A stretch of 49,736 nt of DNA from UMGS1613 sp045636225 (GTDB lineage Bacteria > Bacillota_I > Bacilli_A > RF39 > UBA660). Under the pieces are notes generated by a model. It had not been told where the DNA came from. It did no database searches and saw only the letters and a program-made list of their open reading frames with translations. This document shows positions 1 through 8,230 of the stretch, piece after piece. A program made the position numbers and the translations under genes. Position 1 is the stretch's first letter. Each line of letters begins with the position of its first letter. The stretch covers positions 1-49,736 of the forward strand of contig JAZTXB010000141.1 of the NCBI GenBank assembly GCA_045636225.1, read 5' to 3'.

Positions 1-35
1 CTTTGTTCAATGTTTAAGTGTTTCCATTCTTTCAT
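1..35 (-). CDS. Partial CDS, possibly IS30-family transposase N-terminus
   Basis: Only the first 11 codons are inside the window. On the minus strand an ATG at 35 follows a strong AAGGAGGAAAT ribosome binding site (42-50) and encodes MKEWKHLNIEQ before the edge. The KHLNIEQ string resembles the start of IS30-type transposases, where an HLT/N-x-E-E/Q-R stretch opens the helix-turn-helix domain. That is a resemblance over a few residues only, so the start of a gene is well supported but its identity is a guess. Confidence 0.35.
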   Translation of the reverse strand, partial: MKEWKHLNIEQ

Positions 36-214
36 TTTTATTTCCTCCTTCTAAGCAAAGAAACACTATATATTTTACTATATTCAGACTTATTTCCGCT
101 TTTATTAAAAAAACGGACTTCCAAATGAAAATTCACGAAAATTAAAAATTACATTAATATTTCTTGATTTAGGTATTATATTATGATAAACTAAAACTAA
201 CGGGGTGTTTATGT

Positions 215-2335
215 ATGTTAGATGTTAAAGAACAAATAAAAAAATATTTTACTGAAAATAATCATTTTATAAGTGAGATTGAATTAAAAAAAATTCTAAA
301 TATAAAAGGTGAAGAACAAACAGACTTTTTTTATGGTGCCTTGAATGCATTGGTGGAAGAAGGATGTTTGTTTTTTGATAAAAAAAAGGGGTATAGACTT
401 TTTTTAAATAATTTAGGTTATGCATACGGAGAAATTCAAATAAATAAAAGTGGTACTGGTTTTGTACATACTAAGGATGGTTATGTGATTTTAATTGAAA
501 ATTGCGATTTAAATGGTGCGCTTAATGGTGATAAGGTTATGGTAAGTGCTATAGAAGGAAAACGAAAAGATTATTTTAGTGGTGAAGTATTTAAAGTTTT
601 AAAGAGAAAAACAGGTAATGTTTTATTTGAAGTAATCGGTAATGGTTTTAGTGCTTCATTAGTGCCATATAATAGAAATGAGTATGTTCCAATAAATGTA
701 AATAGGAATGAATTAAAGGGGTTAGTAGATGGAGAAATTGTTTTAGTAAATGTTGGAGTAAATAAAAATGATGGAGAATATGATGCAACAATTACAAAAG
801 TGGTTGGACATAAAAATGATGCGAATACTGATATAAAGATGATATATGCAAAATACAATATTCCTGTTGATTTTTCAGAAGATGCATTAAATGAAGCTAA
901 TAAACTTCCAACAGAAGTAAGTGAAGAAGAGATTAGTTCAGTAGTTGATTTAAGGGACAAGGCAATTATTACAATTGATTGTGATGAAACTAAAGATAGA
1001 GATGATGCAATTTATGCGGAAAAATTATCTAATGGAAATATTAAATTATATGTATGTATTTCCCCAATAAATCATTATGTAAAAAGAGGTACAAAACTAT
1101 TTGAGGAAGCTATAGAACGTTGTACTAGTTATTATCCTGGCAATACATGTAATCCGTTATTTCCTCCAAAAATTTCAAATGGTATTTGTTCTTTGAATCA
1201 AGGTGTGGATAGACTTGCTAAAACTTGTGAAATGGAGTTTAATTTAGAAGGTAAACTTGTTGATTATAATATTTATAAATCTGTAATAAAATCTAGAAAA
1301 GAAATGAAATATAGTGAAGTTAATAAAGTATTATCTGGAGAAAAAATAGATGGGTATGAAGAACATATAGAGCAATTAAAATTGTTAAAAGAGTTAAATG
1401 ATAATGTATTTGAAAAAACGAGATTGAAAAGAAATTGTATAGACTTTGAATTACATGATACAGAAAAAGAAATTGATGAGTTTGGAAAAACAAAAGCGTT
1501 TGTTAAACGTGGGGATGGAATAGCAGAGCGTATTATAGAAAATTGTATGCTAATTACAGGAACAACAGTAGCGGAACATTATTCTTGGTTACCTTTTATG
1601 TATAGAGTTCAAGAAGCTCCAAATCCAGAAAGTATAAAAGAAGCTATAAAAATTTTGAGATTATCAGGAATTAAAATTCCAAAATTTAATAATATAGATG
1701 AAACTACAATAAACTTCATTTTAGAAAAGGTAAAAAATACTGAAGAGGCCGATATTGTTAGAACTATGTTATTAAAGGCAACAAAAAAAGCTAGATATTC
1801 AACAATTAATGTTGGCCATTTTGCTTTACAATTAATGAGATATTGTCATTTTACAGCGCCTATAAGACGAATAATAGATTTTATGATTCATACAATAACA
1901 GATGAAATTGAAACGTTTGATTATTCTGAAGAAAGTATTAAGGCATTAGAAAAGGAGCTTCAATTTATCTGTGAGAAAGCATCAACAGCAGAAAGAACTG
2001 CAAAATTGATAGAGGATGAGGTTTTAGCCATGGATATGGCAGAATATATGCAAGAACATATAGGAGAAGGGTATAATGCGATTATTACTGAAATCTTTTC
2101 AAATGGTATGATGGTTAAAACAAGTGAAAATATAGTAGGTAAGGTAAAGTTAGAAGATATACTAGATGATAAATATTGTTATGATTATGACAAACGTGCA
2201 ATAATAGGTGTATCAAATAAAAAAAGATATCAAATAGGAAATAAGGTTTGGGTAATTGCAAAAGAGGCATGTAAAGAAGAGAGAACTATTAATTTTGAAA
2301 TAGGAAAACAAAAAAGTTTAAGGAAAAATCCTTAA
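215..2335 (+). CDS. RNase R-like 3'-5' exoribonuclease, divergent paralogue
   Basis: A 706-aa RNB-family exoribonuclease: N-terminal winged-helix and cold-shock-like domains (about 1-215), RNB catalytic domain (about 245-570) and a C-terminal S1 domain (about 620-695). The four magnesium-binding aspartates are present as D255, D261, D263 and D264 (TIDCDETKDRDDAI), and the RNA-binding APIRR element is kept. It is clearly more diverged than the second copy at 38.5 kb: the usual HIADVSYYV is CISPINHYV, and the usual THFTSPIRRYPD is CHFTAPIRRIID. The start at 215 is preceded by GGGGTG; the ATG at 211 meets an immediate stop. It converges with the next gene and shares a terminator. It is probably an active nuclease with changed substrate range, though this is inferred. 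Confidence 0.88.
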   Translation: MLDVKEQIKKYFTENNHFISEIELKKILNIKGEEQTDFFYGALNALVEEGCLFFDKKKGYRLFLNNLGYAYGEIQINKSGTGFVHTKDGYVILIENCDLNGALNGDKVMVSAIEGKRKDYFSGEVFKVLKRKTGNVLFEVIGNGFSASLVPYNRNEYVPINVNRNELKGLVDGEIVLVNVGVNKNDGEYDATITKVVGHKNDANTDIKMIYAKYNIPVDFSEDALNEANKLPTEVSEEEISSVVDLRDKAIITIDCDETKDRDDAIYAEKLSNGNIKLYVCISPINHYVKRGTKLFEEAIERCTSYYPGNTCNPLFPPKISNGICSLNQGVDRLAKTCEMEFNLEGKLVDYNIYKSVIKSRKEMKYSEVNKVLSGEKIDGYEEHIEQLKLLKELNDNVFEKTRLKRNCIDFELHDTEKEIDEFGKTKAFVKRGDGIAERIIENCMLITGTTVAEHYSWLPFMYRVQEAPNPESIKEAIKILRLSGIKIPKFNNIDETTINFILEKVKNTEEADIVRTMLLKATKKARYSTINVGHFALQLMRYCHFTAPIRRIIDFMIHTITDEIETFDYSEESIKALEKELQFICEKASTAERTAKLIEDEVLAMDMAEYMQEHIGEGYNAIITEIFSNGMMVKTSENIVGKVKLEDILDDKYCYDYDKRAIIGVSNKKRYQIGNKVWVIAKEACKEERTINFEIGKQKSLRKNP

Positions 2336-2341
2336 ACTTTT
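2312..2341. terminator. Bidirectional terminator between converging genes
   Basis: GTTTAAGGA (2316-2324) pairs perfectly with TCCTTAAAC (2329-2337), flanked by an A run on the left and a T run on the right. The stem contains the stop codon of the RNase R-like gene and touches that of the minus-strand HD gene, so it can serve both. Confidence 0.85.
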
Positions 2342-3464
2342 ATTTTCCAAAATATTTATTATATTGATAATTAAAGAAATTATCTGTCATACCTGCTATA
2401 TAGTCTATAACAATTCTTGCTGTAGAGTTGTTTTCTAAATATGATTCATCCATTTCGTTTAAATATAATGTATAAATATCTTCACTTGTTTTTTTATTTT
2501 TTATTTGTTTATAATATAATTCAAACAAATTATTAAACATCAATTTTATTGTATCTAATTGTTGTTTTGTGTTTGCTTTTTCATATATGTGTTTATAGTT
2601 AAAATTTATTAAGTCTTTTAATGCATTAAAAACATCTTCTGAAATTTTTATATAATTCTTATCAATACTATTTTTTATTATATCATTTACTATTGTATTT
2701 ACTATTTTTGAATTTGTATTACCTAATGTTAAAATTATATTATTAGGTATTTCATCTTGTGTAATAATTCCTAATCTAATCGCATCTTCTACATCTTTTC
2801 CAATATATCCAACAACATCGCTTATTCTTACTATACAGCCTTCTAATGTCATCGGTTTTATTTTTTTTAATATTTCTTTATTTTTGTAACTTTCGTTATA
2901 TTCATTTAAAAATTCTTCTTTAGACTTTTTTGAAGGAGCATATATACTTTGAATCATTTCTCCATTATGACATAATATTGCATCTAAAACTTGTAGAGTT
3001 ATATTATTTCCACATCCTTTGTTTTCAATATTCATTAGTGTTCTTACACTTTGAACATTATGTGAGAAATATCCTTCATTATATTTTAAACTTATTTCAT
3101 TTAATATTTTTTCTCCCTCGTGTCCGTAAGGTACATGTCCTAAATCGTGTCCAAGACTAGCGGCTTCAATTAAATCTTCGTTTAGGCTTAGCGCTCTTCC
3201 TATTGTTCTCGCGATTTTACTTACCATTTGTACATGACTAATTCTTTTGCTGATCATATCATTTTCACTATTACTAAAAACTTGGGTTTTATCAACATAA
3301 CGAATATAGGATAGGGAATATAAAATTTTATCTATATCACGAAAAAATTCAGTTCTAAAATCTTTTTGCTGTATTTCAAATCTTATTGCGTCGGTTTCTT
3401 TAGTTGCAAATTCTGAAAGATTTATTTCATGCTTTTTCATATTGTTAATAATTTCTTTTTTCAT
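2340..3464 (-). CDS. dgt: dGTPase-like HD-domain triphosphohydrolase
   Basis: A 374-aa protein of the dGTPase (Dgt/YpgQ-type HD) family, expected to hydrolyse dNTPs to nucleoside and triphosphate in the cytoplasm. The HD signature is clear: RISHVQMV near H77, SLGHDLGHVPYGHEGE with H106-D107 and the following histidine, and a later RISDVVGYIGKD giving the last metal ligand. The start has GGTGATAGC just upstream. A promoter on this strand (3480-3508) drives it as a single gene. The order HD phosphohydrolase after RNase R is not a known operon; the genes converge. Substrate (dGTP versus mixed dNTPs) cannot be told from sequence alone. Confidence 0.88.
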   Translation of the reverse strand: MKKEIINNMKKHEINLSEFATKETDAIRFEIQQKDFRTEFFRDIDKILYSLSYIRYVDKTQVFSNSENDMISKRISHVQMVSKIARTIGRALSLNEDLIEAASLGHDLGHVPYGHEGEKILNEISLKYNEGYFSHNVQSVRTLMNIENKGCGNNITLQVLDAILCHNGEMIQSIYAPSKKSKEEFLNEYNESYKNKEILKKIKPMTLEGCIVRISDVVGYIGKDVEDAIRLGIITQDEIPNNIILTLGNTNSKIVNTIVNDIIKNSIDKNYIKISEDVFNALKDLINFNYKHIYEKANTKQQLDTIKLMFNNLFELYYKQIKNKKTSEDIYTLYLNEMDESYLENNSTARIVIDYIAGMTDNFFNYQYNKYFGK

Positions 3465-3479
3465 GCTATCACCAAATAT

Positions 3480-3508
3480 ATTATAACATTTGTATAATAT
3501 GTTGTAAA
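3480..3508 (-). promoter_or_regulatory. Sigma-A promoter for the dGTPase-like gene
   Basis: Reading the minus strand: TTTACA (3508-3503), 17-bp spacer, TATAAT (3485-3480) with a TGT extension directly before the -10 box. The start codon lies 16 bp downstream of the -10. Confidence 0.7.
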
Positions 3509-3582
3509 TTTTTTTATAAAAAAAGTCAAAATTAAAAGGATTTTTTTTATAAAAAATAGAATGATATATATAGGAGGAAAAA

Positions 3583-4329
3583 ATGCAGAAAGATTTATAT
3601 GACTTTCATTCAAAATTTAAAAAAATAAAAAATATGGGATGGGTTAAAAGTGTGAATAAAAATAATAGTGGCGTAGGATTGACATTAGAACGTTTACTAG
3701 GTATTGAAAATAATGAATTTGAAATACCAGATTATAATGGAATAGGGATAAAAACAAAAAGAAGTAATAGTAAATCGTATATTACTTTATTTAGCTGCAA
3801 GCCGGAAGGAAAATATTATCATGAAGTTGAAAGAATTAAAGATACGTATGGTTATCCACATAAAATTTTAAGAAAATATAAAGTTTTAAACAATTCCGTA
3901 TATGGCAATATAAAAAATAAAATTGGGACTAAATATTATTTTAAATTAGATATTCAAACGGAAGAAGCAAAAATATATTTAGCAATATATAATATTAAAG
4001 GAGATTTAATAGAAAGAGAAGTTTATTGGGATTTCCGAGATCTTGAAGAAAAGATTAATAGGAAGTTGAAGTATTTGGCGCTAATACATGCATATTCTAA
4101 AAAAAATAATGTTGATGATTTTGAGTATTTTAAATATTATGATTTAAGCATATATTGTTTAAAAAATTTTGAAAAATTTATAGAATTATTAAGTGATGGA
4201 ATTATAAGAATTAATTTTAAACTTAACATTAGAACTAAGGGAGACAAAATAGGGCAAATTCATGACCATGGCACAAGTTTTGATATACTAGAAAAAGATC
4301 TTTCTAAGCTCTATAATAGAGCGTATTAG
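3583..4329 (+). CDS. MvaI/BcnI-family restriction endonuclease, orphan
   Basis: A 248-aa protein matching the MvaI/BcnI/MutH-like endonuclease fold. Recognisable parts are the N-terminal GxGLTLERLLGI (about 29-40), the PD...IKTKR segment (about 49-60) that should carry the PD-(D/E)xK active site, and a late HDHGTSFDIL (about 227-236), typical of the family. It starts at an ATG preceded by AGGAGG. There is no methyltransferase gene beside it: dGTPase lies on one side and tRNAs on the other. The acidic residue expected two positions before the catalytic lysine reads as glycine (GIK rather than E-x-K), so activity is uncertain. It could be a nicking or repair-type enzyme, or a decayed restriction enzyme. 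Confidence 0.75.
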   Translation: MQKDLYDFHSKFKKIKNMGWVKSVNKNNSGVGLTLERLLGIENNEFEIPDYNGIGIKTKRSNSKSYITLFSCKPEGKYYHEVERIKDTYGYPHKILRKYKVLNNSVYGNIKNKIGTKYYFKLDIQTEEAKIYLAIYNIKGDLIEREVYWDFRDLEEKINRKLKYLALIHAYSKKNNVDDFEYFKYYDLSIYCLKNFEKFIELLSDGIIRINFKLNIRTKGDKIGQIHDHGTSFDILEKDLSKLYNRAY

Positions 4330-4347
4330 TGAGAAAATGGTTTGGGA

Positions 4348-4373
4348 CAAAAAAACAACACATATAGTGTTGT
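4348..4373 (-). terminator. Terminator of the tRNA operon
   Basis: ACAACAC (4355-4361) and GTGTTGT (4367-4373) form a hairpin. On the minus strand it is followed by seven to eight T residues (4355-4348), directly downstream of the last tRNA gene. Confidence 0.75.
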
Positions 4374-4383
4374 AGTATTTAAA

Positions 4384-4460
4384 TGGTCGGGAAAACAGGA
4401 TTTGAACCTGCAACCCCTTGGTCCCAAACCAAGTGCTCTACCAAGTTGAGCCATTTCCCG
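4384..4460 (-). tRNA. tRNA-Pro (anticodon TGG)
   Basis: Cloverleaf on the minus strand: acceptor CGGGAAA pairs with TTTCCCG, anticodon stem CTTGG/CCAAG with loop TTTGGGA, T arm CAGG-TTCAAAT-CCTG, A discriminator and encoded CCA. Last gene of a six-tRNA operon. Confidence 0.95.
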
Positions 4461-4467
4461 ATAAATA

Positions 4468-4544
4468 TGGTGCGCTCGAAGGGATTCGAACCCCTGACCT
4501 TTTGGTTCGTAGCCAAACACTCTATCCAGCTGAGCTACGAGCGC
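4468..4544 (-). tRNA. tRNA-Arg (anticodon ACG)
   Basis: Acceptor GCGCTCG/CGAGCGC, anticodon loop CTACGAA, T arm GGGG-TTCGAAT-CCCT, A discriminator and encoded CCA, on the minus strand. The A34 would be edited to inosine, implying a TadA deaminase elsewhere in the genome. Confidence 0.95.
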
Positions 4545-4565
4545 ATGCCACGTGAATTTTATAAA

Positions 4566-4641
<76 letters not shown>

Positions 4642-4649
4642 AAAAAAAA

Positions 4650-4725
4650 TGGCGGTCCCGACGAGAATCGAACTCGCGATCTTCTGCGTGACAGGCAGAC
4701 GTGATAACCGCTACACCACGGGACC
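4650..4725 (-). tRNA. tRNA-Asp (anticodon GTC)
   Basis: Acceptor GGTCCCG/CGGGACC, anticodon stem TCTGC/GCAGA with loop CTGTCAC, G discriminator (the tRNA-Asp identity base G73) and encoded CCA. Confidence 0.95.
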
Positions 4726-4732
4726 ATTTTTA

Positions 4733-4809
<77 letters not shown>

Positions 4810-4831
4810 ATATGAATTTCAAACAAATAAA

Positions 4832-4922
4832 TGGCGGAGAAAGAGGGATTCGAACCCCCGCGCCGTCGCCGACCTCCCGGTTTTCAAGACCGGTCCCTTC
4901 AACCAGACTTGGGTATTTCTCC
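4832..4922 (-). tRNA. tRNA-Ser (anticodon TGA)
   Basis: A 91-nt class II tRNA with a long variable arm (GGAGGTCGGCGACGGCGC region), acceptor GGAGAAA/TTTCTCC, anticodon stem CCGGT/ACCGG with loop CTTGAAA, G discriminator, encoded CCA. First gene of the operon, 22 bp from the promoter. Confidence 0.95.
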
Positions 4923-4943
4923 AAAACTCGTTTGACAAAAATG

Positions 4944-4972
4944 ATTATAACATACTATTTTGTGCTTGTCAA
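4944..4972 (-). promoter_or_regulatory. Consensus promoter of the tRNA operon
   Basis: On the minus strand TTGACA (4972-4967), exactly 17 bp, TATAAT (4949-4944), with a TGT extended -10. This is a perfect consensus, as expected for stable-RNA genes. Confidence 0.9.
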
Positions 4973-5065
4973 CAAAATTAATTAAATTGTGCATAAAAAA
5001 TGCACTTTATCTTTAAAATAGCACAAATTTTAATAAAATATCATAATATATATTGGTGAGTTAGT

Positions 5066-5494
5066 ATGTCTATAATTAATTATACGTCAAACGAAAGGGA
5101 TTTATTAGCACGATTAATGCGAGCAGAGGCGCTTGGAGAAGGAAACTTAGGAATGTTAATGGTTGGAAATGTTGGTGTGAATAGAGTATTAGCTAATTGT
5201 TTAACGTTTTCTAATATAGTAACACTTAATGATATGATTTATCAGAATCCAGGTGGTTTTTCTGGAATCGATAGTCCGTTGTTTTTTAGTAATCCAACGA
5301 CACAAGAGAGAAATTTAGCAAATAGGGTATTGAAAGGTGAATATTATTATCCTGCAACAAATGCATTATGGTTTTATGCACCTGTTCAAGGAAATTCATG
5401 TAGGCCTACTTGGTATGAGCAAAGAAATTCTGGAAAATATAAGAATCATTGTTTTTATGAACCAGATCCTCAAGTTTGTACTAAAATTCATTAA
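5066..5494 (+). CDS. cwlJ: CwlJ-like spore cortex-lytic cell wall hydrolase
   Basis: A 142-aa hydrolase of the SleB/CwlJ (Hydrolase_2) family that cleaves spore cortex peptidoglycan. It lacks a signal peptide, as CwlJ does and SleB does not, and its 142-residue length equals that of Bacillus CwlJ. Shared signatures are LLARLMRAEALGEG with the presumed catalytic glutamate (about residue 20), GMLMVGNVGVNR, a mid-protein MIYQNPGGFSG, and a C-terminal CFYEP. In Bacillus, CwlJ sits in the spore coat and depends on GerQ; a GerQ homologue is in this window at 47.4-47.7 kb. The start is preceded by GGTGAG. It stands alone between the tRNA operon and tRNA-Ala. Confidence 0.88.
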   Translation: MSIINYTSNERDLLARLMRAEALGEGNLGMLMVGNVGVNRVLANCLTFSNIVTLNDMIYQNPGGFSGIDSPLFFSNPTTQERNLANRVLKGEYYYPATNALWFYAPVQGNSCRPTWYEQRNSGKYKNHCFYEPDPQVCTKIH

Positions 5495-5517
5495 ACAAAT
5501 AAAAAATAAAAAAAGTA

Positions 5518-5546
5518 TTGACATGAATAAATTTTAATGGTATATT
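5518..5546 (+). promoter_or_regulatory. Promoter of tRNA-Ala
   Basis: TTGACA (5518-5523), 17-bp spacer, TATATT (5541-5546), 16 bp before the tRNA 5' end. Confidence 0.85.
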
Positions 5547-5562
5547 ATATGAGTAATTTGTT

Positions 5563-5639
5563 GGGGAATTAGCTCAGTTGGCTAGAGCATCTGCCTTGCA
5601 CGCAGGGGGTCAAGGGTTCGAGTCCCTTATTCTCCACCA
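5563..5639 (+). tRNA. tRNA-Ala (anticodon TGC)
   Basis: Acceptor GGGGAAT pairs with ATTCTCC (one G:T wobble), anticodon stem CTGC/GCAG with loop CTTGCAC, T arm GGG-TTCGAGT-CCC, A discriminator and encoded CCA. It is a single-gene unit with its own promoter and terminator. Confidence 0.95.
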
Positions 5640-5652
5640 ATTGTTTGTATAT

Positions 5653-5680
5653 AAAATCCTTTTAGGATTTTTTTTATTTT
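5653..5680 (+). terminator. Terminator of tRNA-Ala
   Basis: AAAATCCT (5653-5660), loop TTT, AGGATTTT (5664-5671), then a run of T. Confidence 0.85.
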
Positions 5681-5713
5681 ATCTTATAATTAATTTATTT
5701 TTTAAAATTTATA

Positions 5714-5722
5714 TGTTATAAT
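5714..5722 (+). promoter_or_regulatory. Extended -10 element before cdaA
   Basis: TGT-TATAAT 25 bp before the cdaA start. No good -35 box is visible at 17 bp, so the extended -10 probably carries recognition. Confidence 0.5.
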
Positions 5723-5746
5723 ATTGTAAGGATAGAGGAGATGTGT

Positions 5747-6565
5747 ATGGCTTTTGATAATTTAATAGACTTAATAAAAAATTTAATCGACGTTTTAATT
5801 GTATGGTTAGTATTATACTTTATTTTGAAAAGTTTAAGTAAAAATTTGAAAATGGTTTTATTATTTAAAGGAATTGTTTTCATATTATTTTTAAAGATAG
5901 TAAGTGACTGGTTTGATTTAGTTACTATTGGATTCTTACTCGATTATGTAATAGAGTGGGGAATATTGGCTTTAATAGTTATATTTCAACCAGAAATTCG
6001 AAATGTATTAGAACAATTAGGACGTAGTCAACTATTGGGAAGGCATAAAGTTCTTACTGTAGATGAAAGAGAAAAAATCGTTTATGAAATTGTAAATACA
6101 ATGGATTCATTAAGAAAAACTAGAACAGGAGCTCTAATTGTAATAGAACGAGATAATAGTTTGAATGATTATATTCAAAAAGCTAAAAAAATATATGCTG
6201 ATATATCTAGTGATTTGTTAATGTCAATATTTTTTCCAAATAACCCATTACATGATGGTGGTGTTATAATTCAGGGAGATAAAATTACTTGCGCTAGAGC
6301 AATTTTTCCAATTAGTGAGAATGCTAAAGTAGTAAAACGATTAGGAACAAGGCATAGGGCAGCATTGGGAGTATCAGAGTTAACTGATTGTGTATCATTA
6401 ATAGTATCAGAAGAAACTGGAAGATTATCTGTAGCTGTTGGAGGACAATTGCATTATAATTTAACTCCAGATGAAATAAAAATTATATTGTTAGATGAGT
6501 TAAGTCCTAAAAAAGCACTAGTAGTAGAAGAAGTGGAGGATAAAACTGATGAAAAAGATAATTAA
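5747..6565 (+). CDS. cdaA: Diadenylate cyclase CdaA
   Basis: Membrane-bound enzyme making the essential second messenger c-di-AMP from two ATP. Three hydrophobic helices occupy about residues 5-75, followed by the DAC (DisA_N) domain. The ATP-binding motifs are visible as NNPLHDGG (about 165-171) and GTRHRAALG (about 200-208), then SEETGRLSVA. The usual DGA motif reads DGG here. I chose the ATG at 5747 over the one at 5741, because GAGGAG ends right at 5740. The cdaR start lies inside the end of this gene, so the two are coupled. The glmM that often completes the operon is absent. Confidence 0.92.
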   Translation: MAFDNLIDLIKNLIDVLIVWLVLYFILKSLSKNLKMVLLFKGIVFILFLKIVSDWFDLVTIGFLLDYVIEWGILALIVIFQPEIRNVLEQLGRSQLLGRHKVLTVDEREKIVYEIVNTMDSLRKTRTGALIVIERDNSLNDYIQKAKKIYADISSDLLMSIFFPNNPLHDGGVIIQGDKITCARAIFPISENAKVVKRLGTRHRAALGVSELTDCVSLIVSEETGRLSVAVGGQLHYNLTPDEIKIILLDELSPKKALVVEEVEDKTDEKDN

Positions 6566-7895
6566 TTTTTTTAAGTCAATTTTTAATTTGTTTGATAGAC
6601 ATATTATAATGCCAATTACAAGATTAGTTTTTAAAATAACACAGGCCCTTAGTAAACCAAATAAGTATTTTGAAACTTGGTTATCAAAGTCTACTACATT
6701 GTTGTTTTTATCATTGTTTTTTTCGATAGTTATTTTTATAGTTGTAGATAGAAAAATAATAACATTTTCTAGTCAATCTGCAGAAGTATTAAAAGAACAA
6801 AGTATAAATGTAAAATACAATGAAGAACAATATGTTGTGGAAGGATTGCCTGAGACTGTTGATGTTACTTTAATAGGTAGTAAAGCAGATCTTTATATAG
6901 CAAAACAATCATCTAATAATGGCGTTACTGTTGATTTGACTGGATTAACGCCTGGAACACATAAAGTTAATATAGAGTATGAACAGGGGTTATCTGGAAT
7001 AGAGTATAGTGTTAATCCTAGTATGGCAACAGTAATAATTTATAAAAAAGTATCAGATACGAGAACATTGACGTATGATTTAGTAAATTCAGAGAAATTA
7101 GATAGTACACTTGTTGTTAATAGTGTAAAATTAGATGCTTCTGAAGTTACTATTAGAGGAGCCGAATATAAAATAGAACAGGTAACTACTGTTAAAGCTT
7201 TAATTGATTTAGAACAGTTATCCTCTAAAGAAGCTGGTACTCAAACAATAAATAATATTGATTTAAAAGCATATGATGTAAAGGGCAATATTGTTGATGT
7301 AGAGTTTGTGCCGGCGAAAGTTAATGCTGAAATTGATTTAGCTTCACCATCTAAGGTAGTTCCTTTAAATTTTGTTTCAGAAGGAACATTATCAACAGGA
7401 AAAGCGATTGGTAGTTATTCGTTCAGTGAAAATGAAGTTACTATATATGGTGATACTGAAACTTTAGAAGAAATAAATGGAATTGATGTTAAAGTTGATG
7501 TATCAGATATTAAAGAAAATTCTAGTTTTAAAGTTGAAATAAAAAAACCAGTAGGAGTAAAATCTATAAGCGTTAATTTTGTTACTGTCTCATTAGAAAT
7601 AACAGACTCTTCAACAGAACCAATAAAATTTGATATTCCTTTGACAGGAATAAATGTTGGAGAGGGTTTAATAGCTCAACCTTTAGATGATGAAAATGGT
7701 TTTATAACAGTTGAAGTACAAGGTGCAAGTTCGGTTTTATCATCTATAGATAAATCAGATATTAAAGTTTATGTTGACTTAGAAGGTTTAACAGAAGGAA
7801 CATACACTAAAGAGATTATTGTAAAAGGAACTAATCCACTTGCAATTTATAGAGCAAAAAGAACAGAGACAACAATTGTTATTAGCAAACGATAG
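6549..7895 (+). CDS. cdaR: CdaR, YbbR-domain regulator of CdaA
   Basis: A 448-aa extracytoplasmic regulator. One transmembrane segment (about 48-68) is followed by about four YbbR repeats of roughly 80 residues, each built around a V-x-G motif (GLPETVDVTLIG, ASEVTIRGAE, ENEVTIYGD, GFITVEVQG). In other Bacillota CdaR modulates CdaA through the membrane. It overlaps the end of cdaA by 17 bp, the usual translational coupling. A hairpin terminator follows directly. Confidence 0.92.
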   Translation: MKKIINFFKSIFNLFDRHIIMPITRLVFKITQALSKPNKYFETWLSKSTTLLFLSLFFSIVIFIVVDRKIITFSSQSAEVLKEQSINVKYNEEQYVVEGLPETVDVTLIGSKADLYIAKQSSNNGVTVDLTGLTPGTHKVNIEYEQGLSGIEYSVNPSMATVIIYKKVSDTRTLTYDLVNSEKLDSTLVVNSVKLDASEVTIRGAEYKIEQVTTVKALIDLEQLSSKEAGTQTINNIDLKAYDVKGNIVDVEFVPAKVNAEIDLASPSKVVPLNFVSEGTLSTGKAIGSYSFSENEVTIYGDTETLEEINGIDVKVDVSDIKENSSFKVEIKKPVGVKSISVNFVTVSLEITDSSTEPIKFDIPLTGINVGEGLIAQPLDDENGFITVEVQGASSVLSSIDKSDIKVYVDLEGLTEGTYTKEIIVKGTNPLAIYRAKRTETTIVISKR

Positions 7896-7899
7896 ATAA

Positions 7900-7935
7900 A
7901 AAGAACTCAATTTGAGAAATTCAATTGAGTTCTTT
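7900..7935. terminator. Bidirectional terminator after cdaR
   Basis: AAAGAACTCAATT (7900-7912) pairs with AATTGAGTTCTTT (7923-7935) across a 10-nt loop. It lies between the converging cdaR and DUF378 genes. Confidence 0.85.
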
Positions 7936-8131
7936 ATTTTGCTTCAATATGATTAAATAATATGCCTATATTTATTAATCCACAAATTCCAACTATTATG
8001 TAAATAATGTTTGAAATAATAGAATCTCCAAAAATCCAAGCAACCAAGTTAAAATCGAAAAATCCGATTAATCCCCAAACTATAGCACCGATTATAGAGA
8101 AGATAAGGCAAGTTTTTTGTAATCCTTCCAT
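7934..8131 (-). CDS. DUF378 (YuzA-like) small membrane protein
   Basis: A 65-aa protein with two hydrophobic helices separated by a short polar turn (about 7-27 and 38-58). The GAIVWGLIGFFDFNLVAWIFG stretch and the GLINIG near the end are characteristic of DUF378. The start at 8131 is chosen because the minus strand has AAAGGATG 7-10 bases upstream; a longer reading frame to 8203 has no ribosome site. No function is established for the family. Confidence 0.8.
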   Translation of the reverse strand: MEGLQKTCLIFSIIGAIVWGLIGFFDFNLVAWIFGDSIISNIIYIIVGICGLINIGILFNHIEAK

Positions 8132-8230
8132 AAAATCATCCTTTCTAACATTTTTATATTTTACAAAATTTTTAAAATTATTCATATTAATAAAAAAAAA
8201 CAATATAATTAATTGAAAATGAGGTGGAAA

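Noticed and set aside
571..960. Minus-strand 129-codon frame inside the RNase R-like gene
   Set aside because: It is a shadow of the real gene in an AT-rich sequence, with no ribosome site and no recognisable domain.
4989..5005. Small GTGCAT/ATGCAC hairpin between the tRNA promoter and cwlJ
   Set aside because: The stem has only six pairs and no proper T run; it lies upstream of the tRNA promoter, so a terminator role is not supported.
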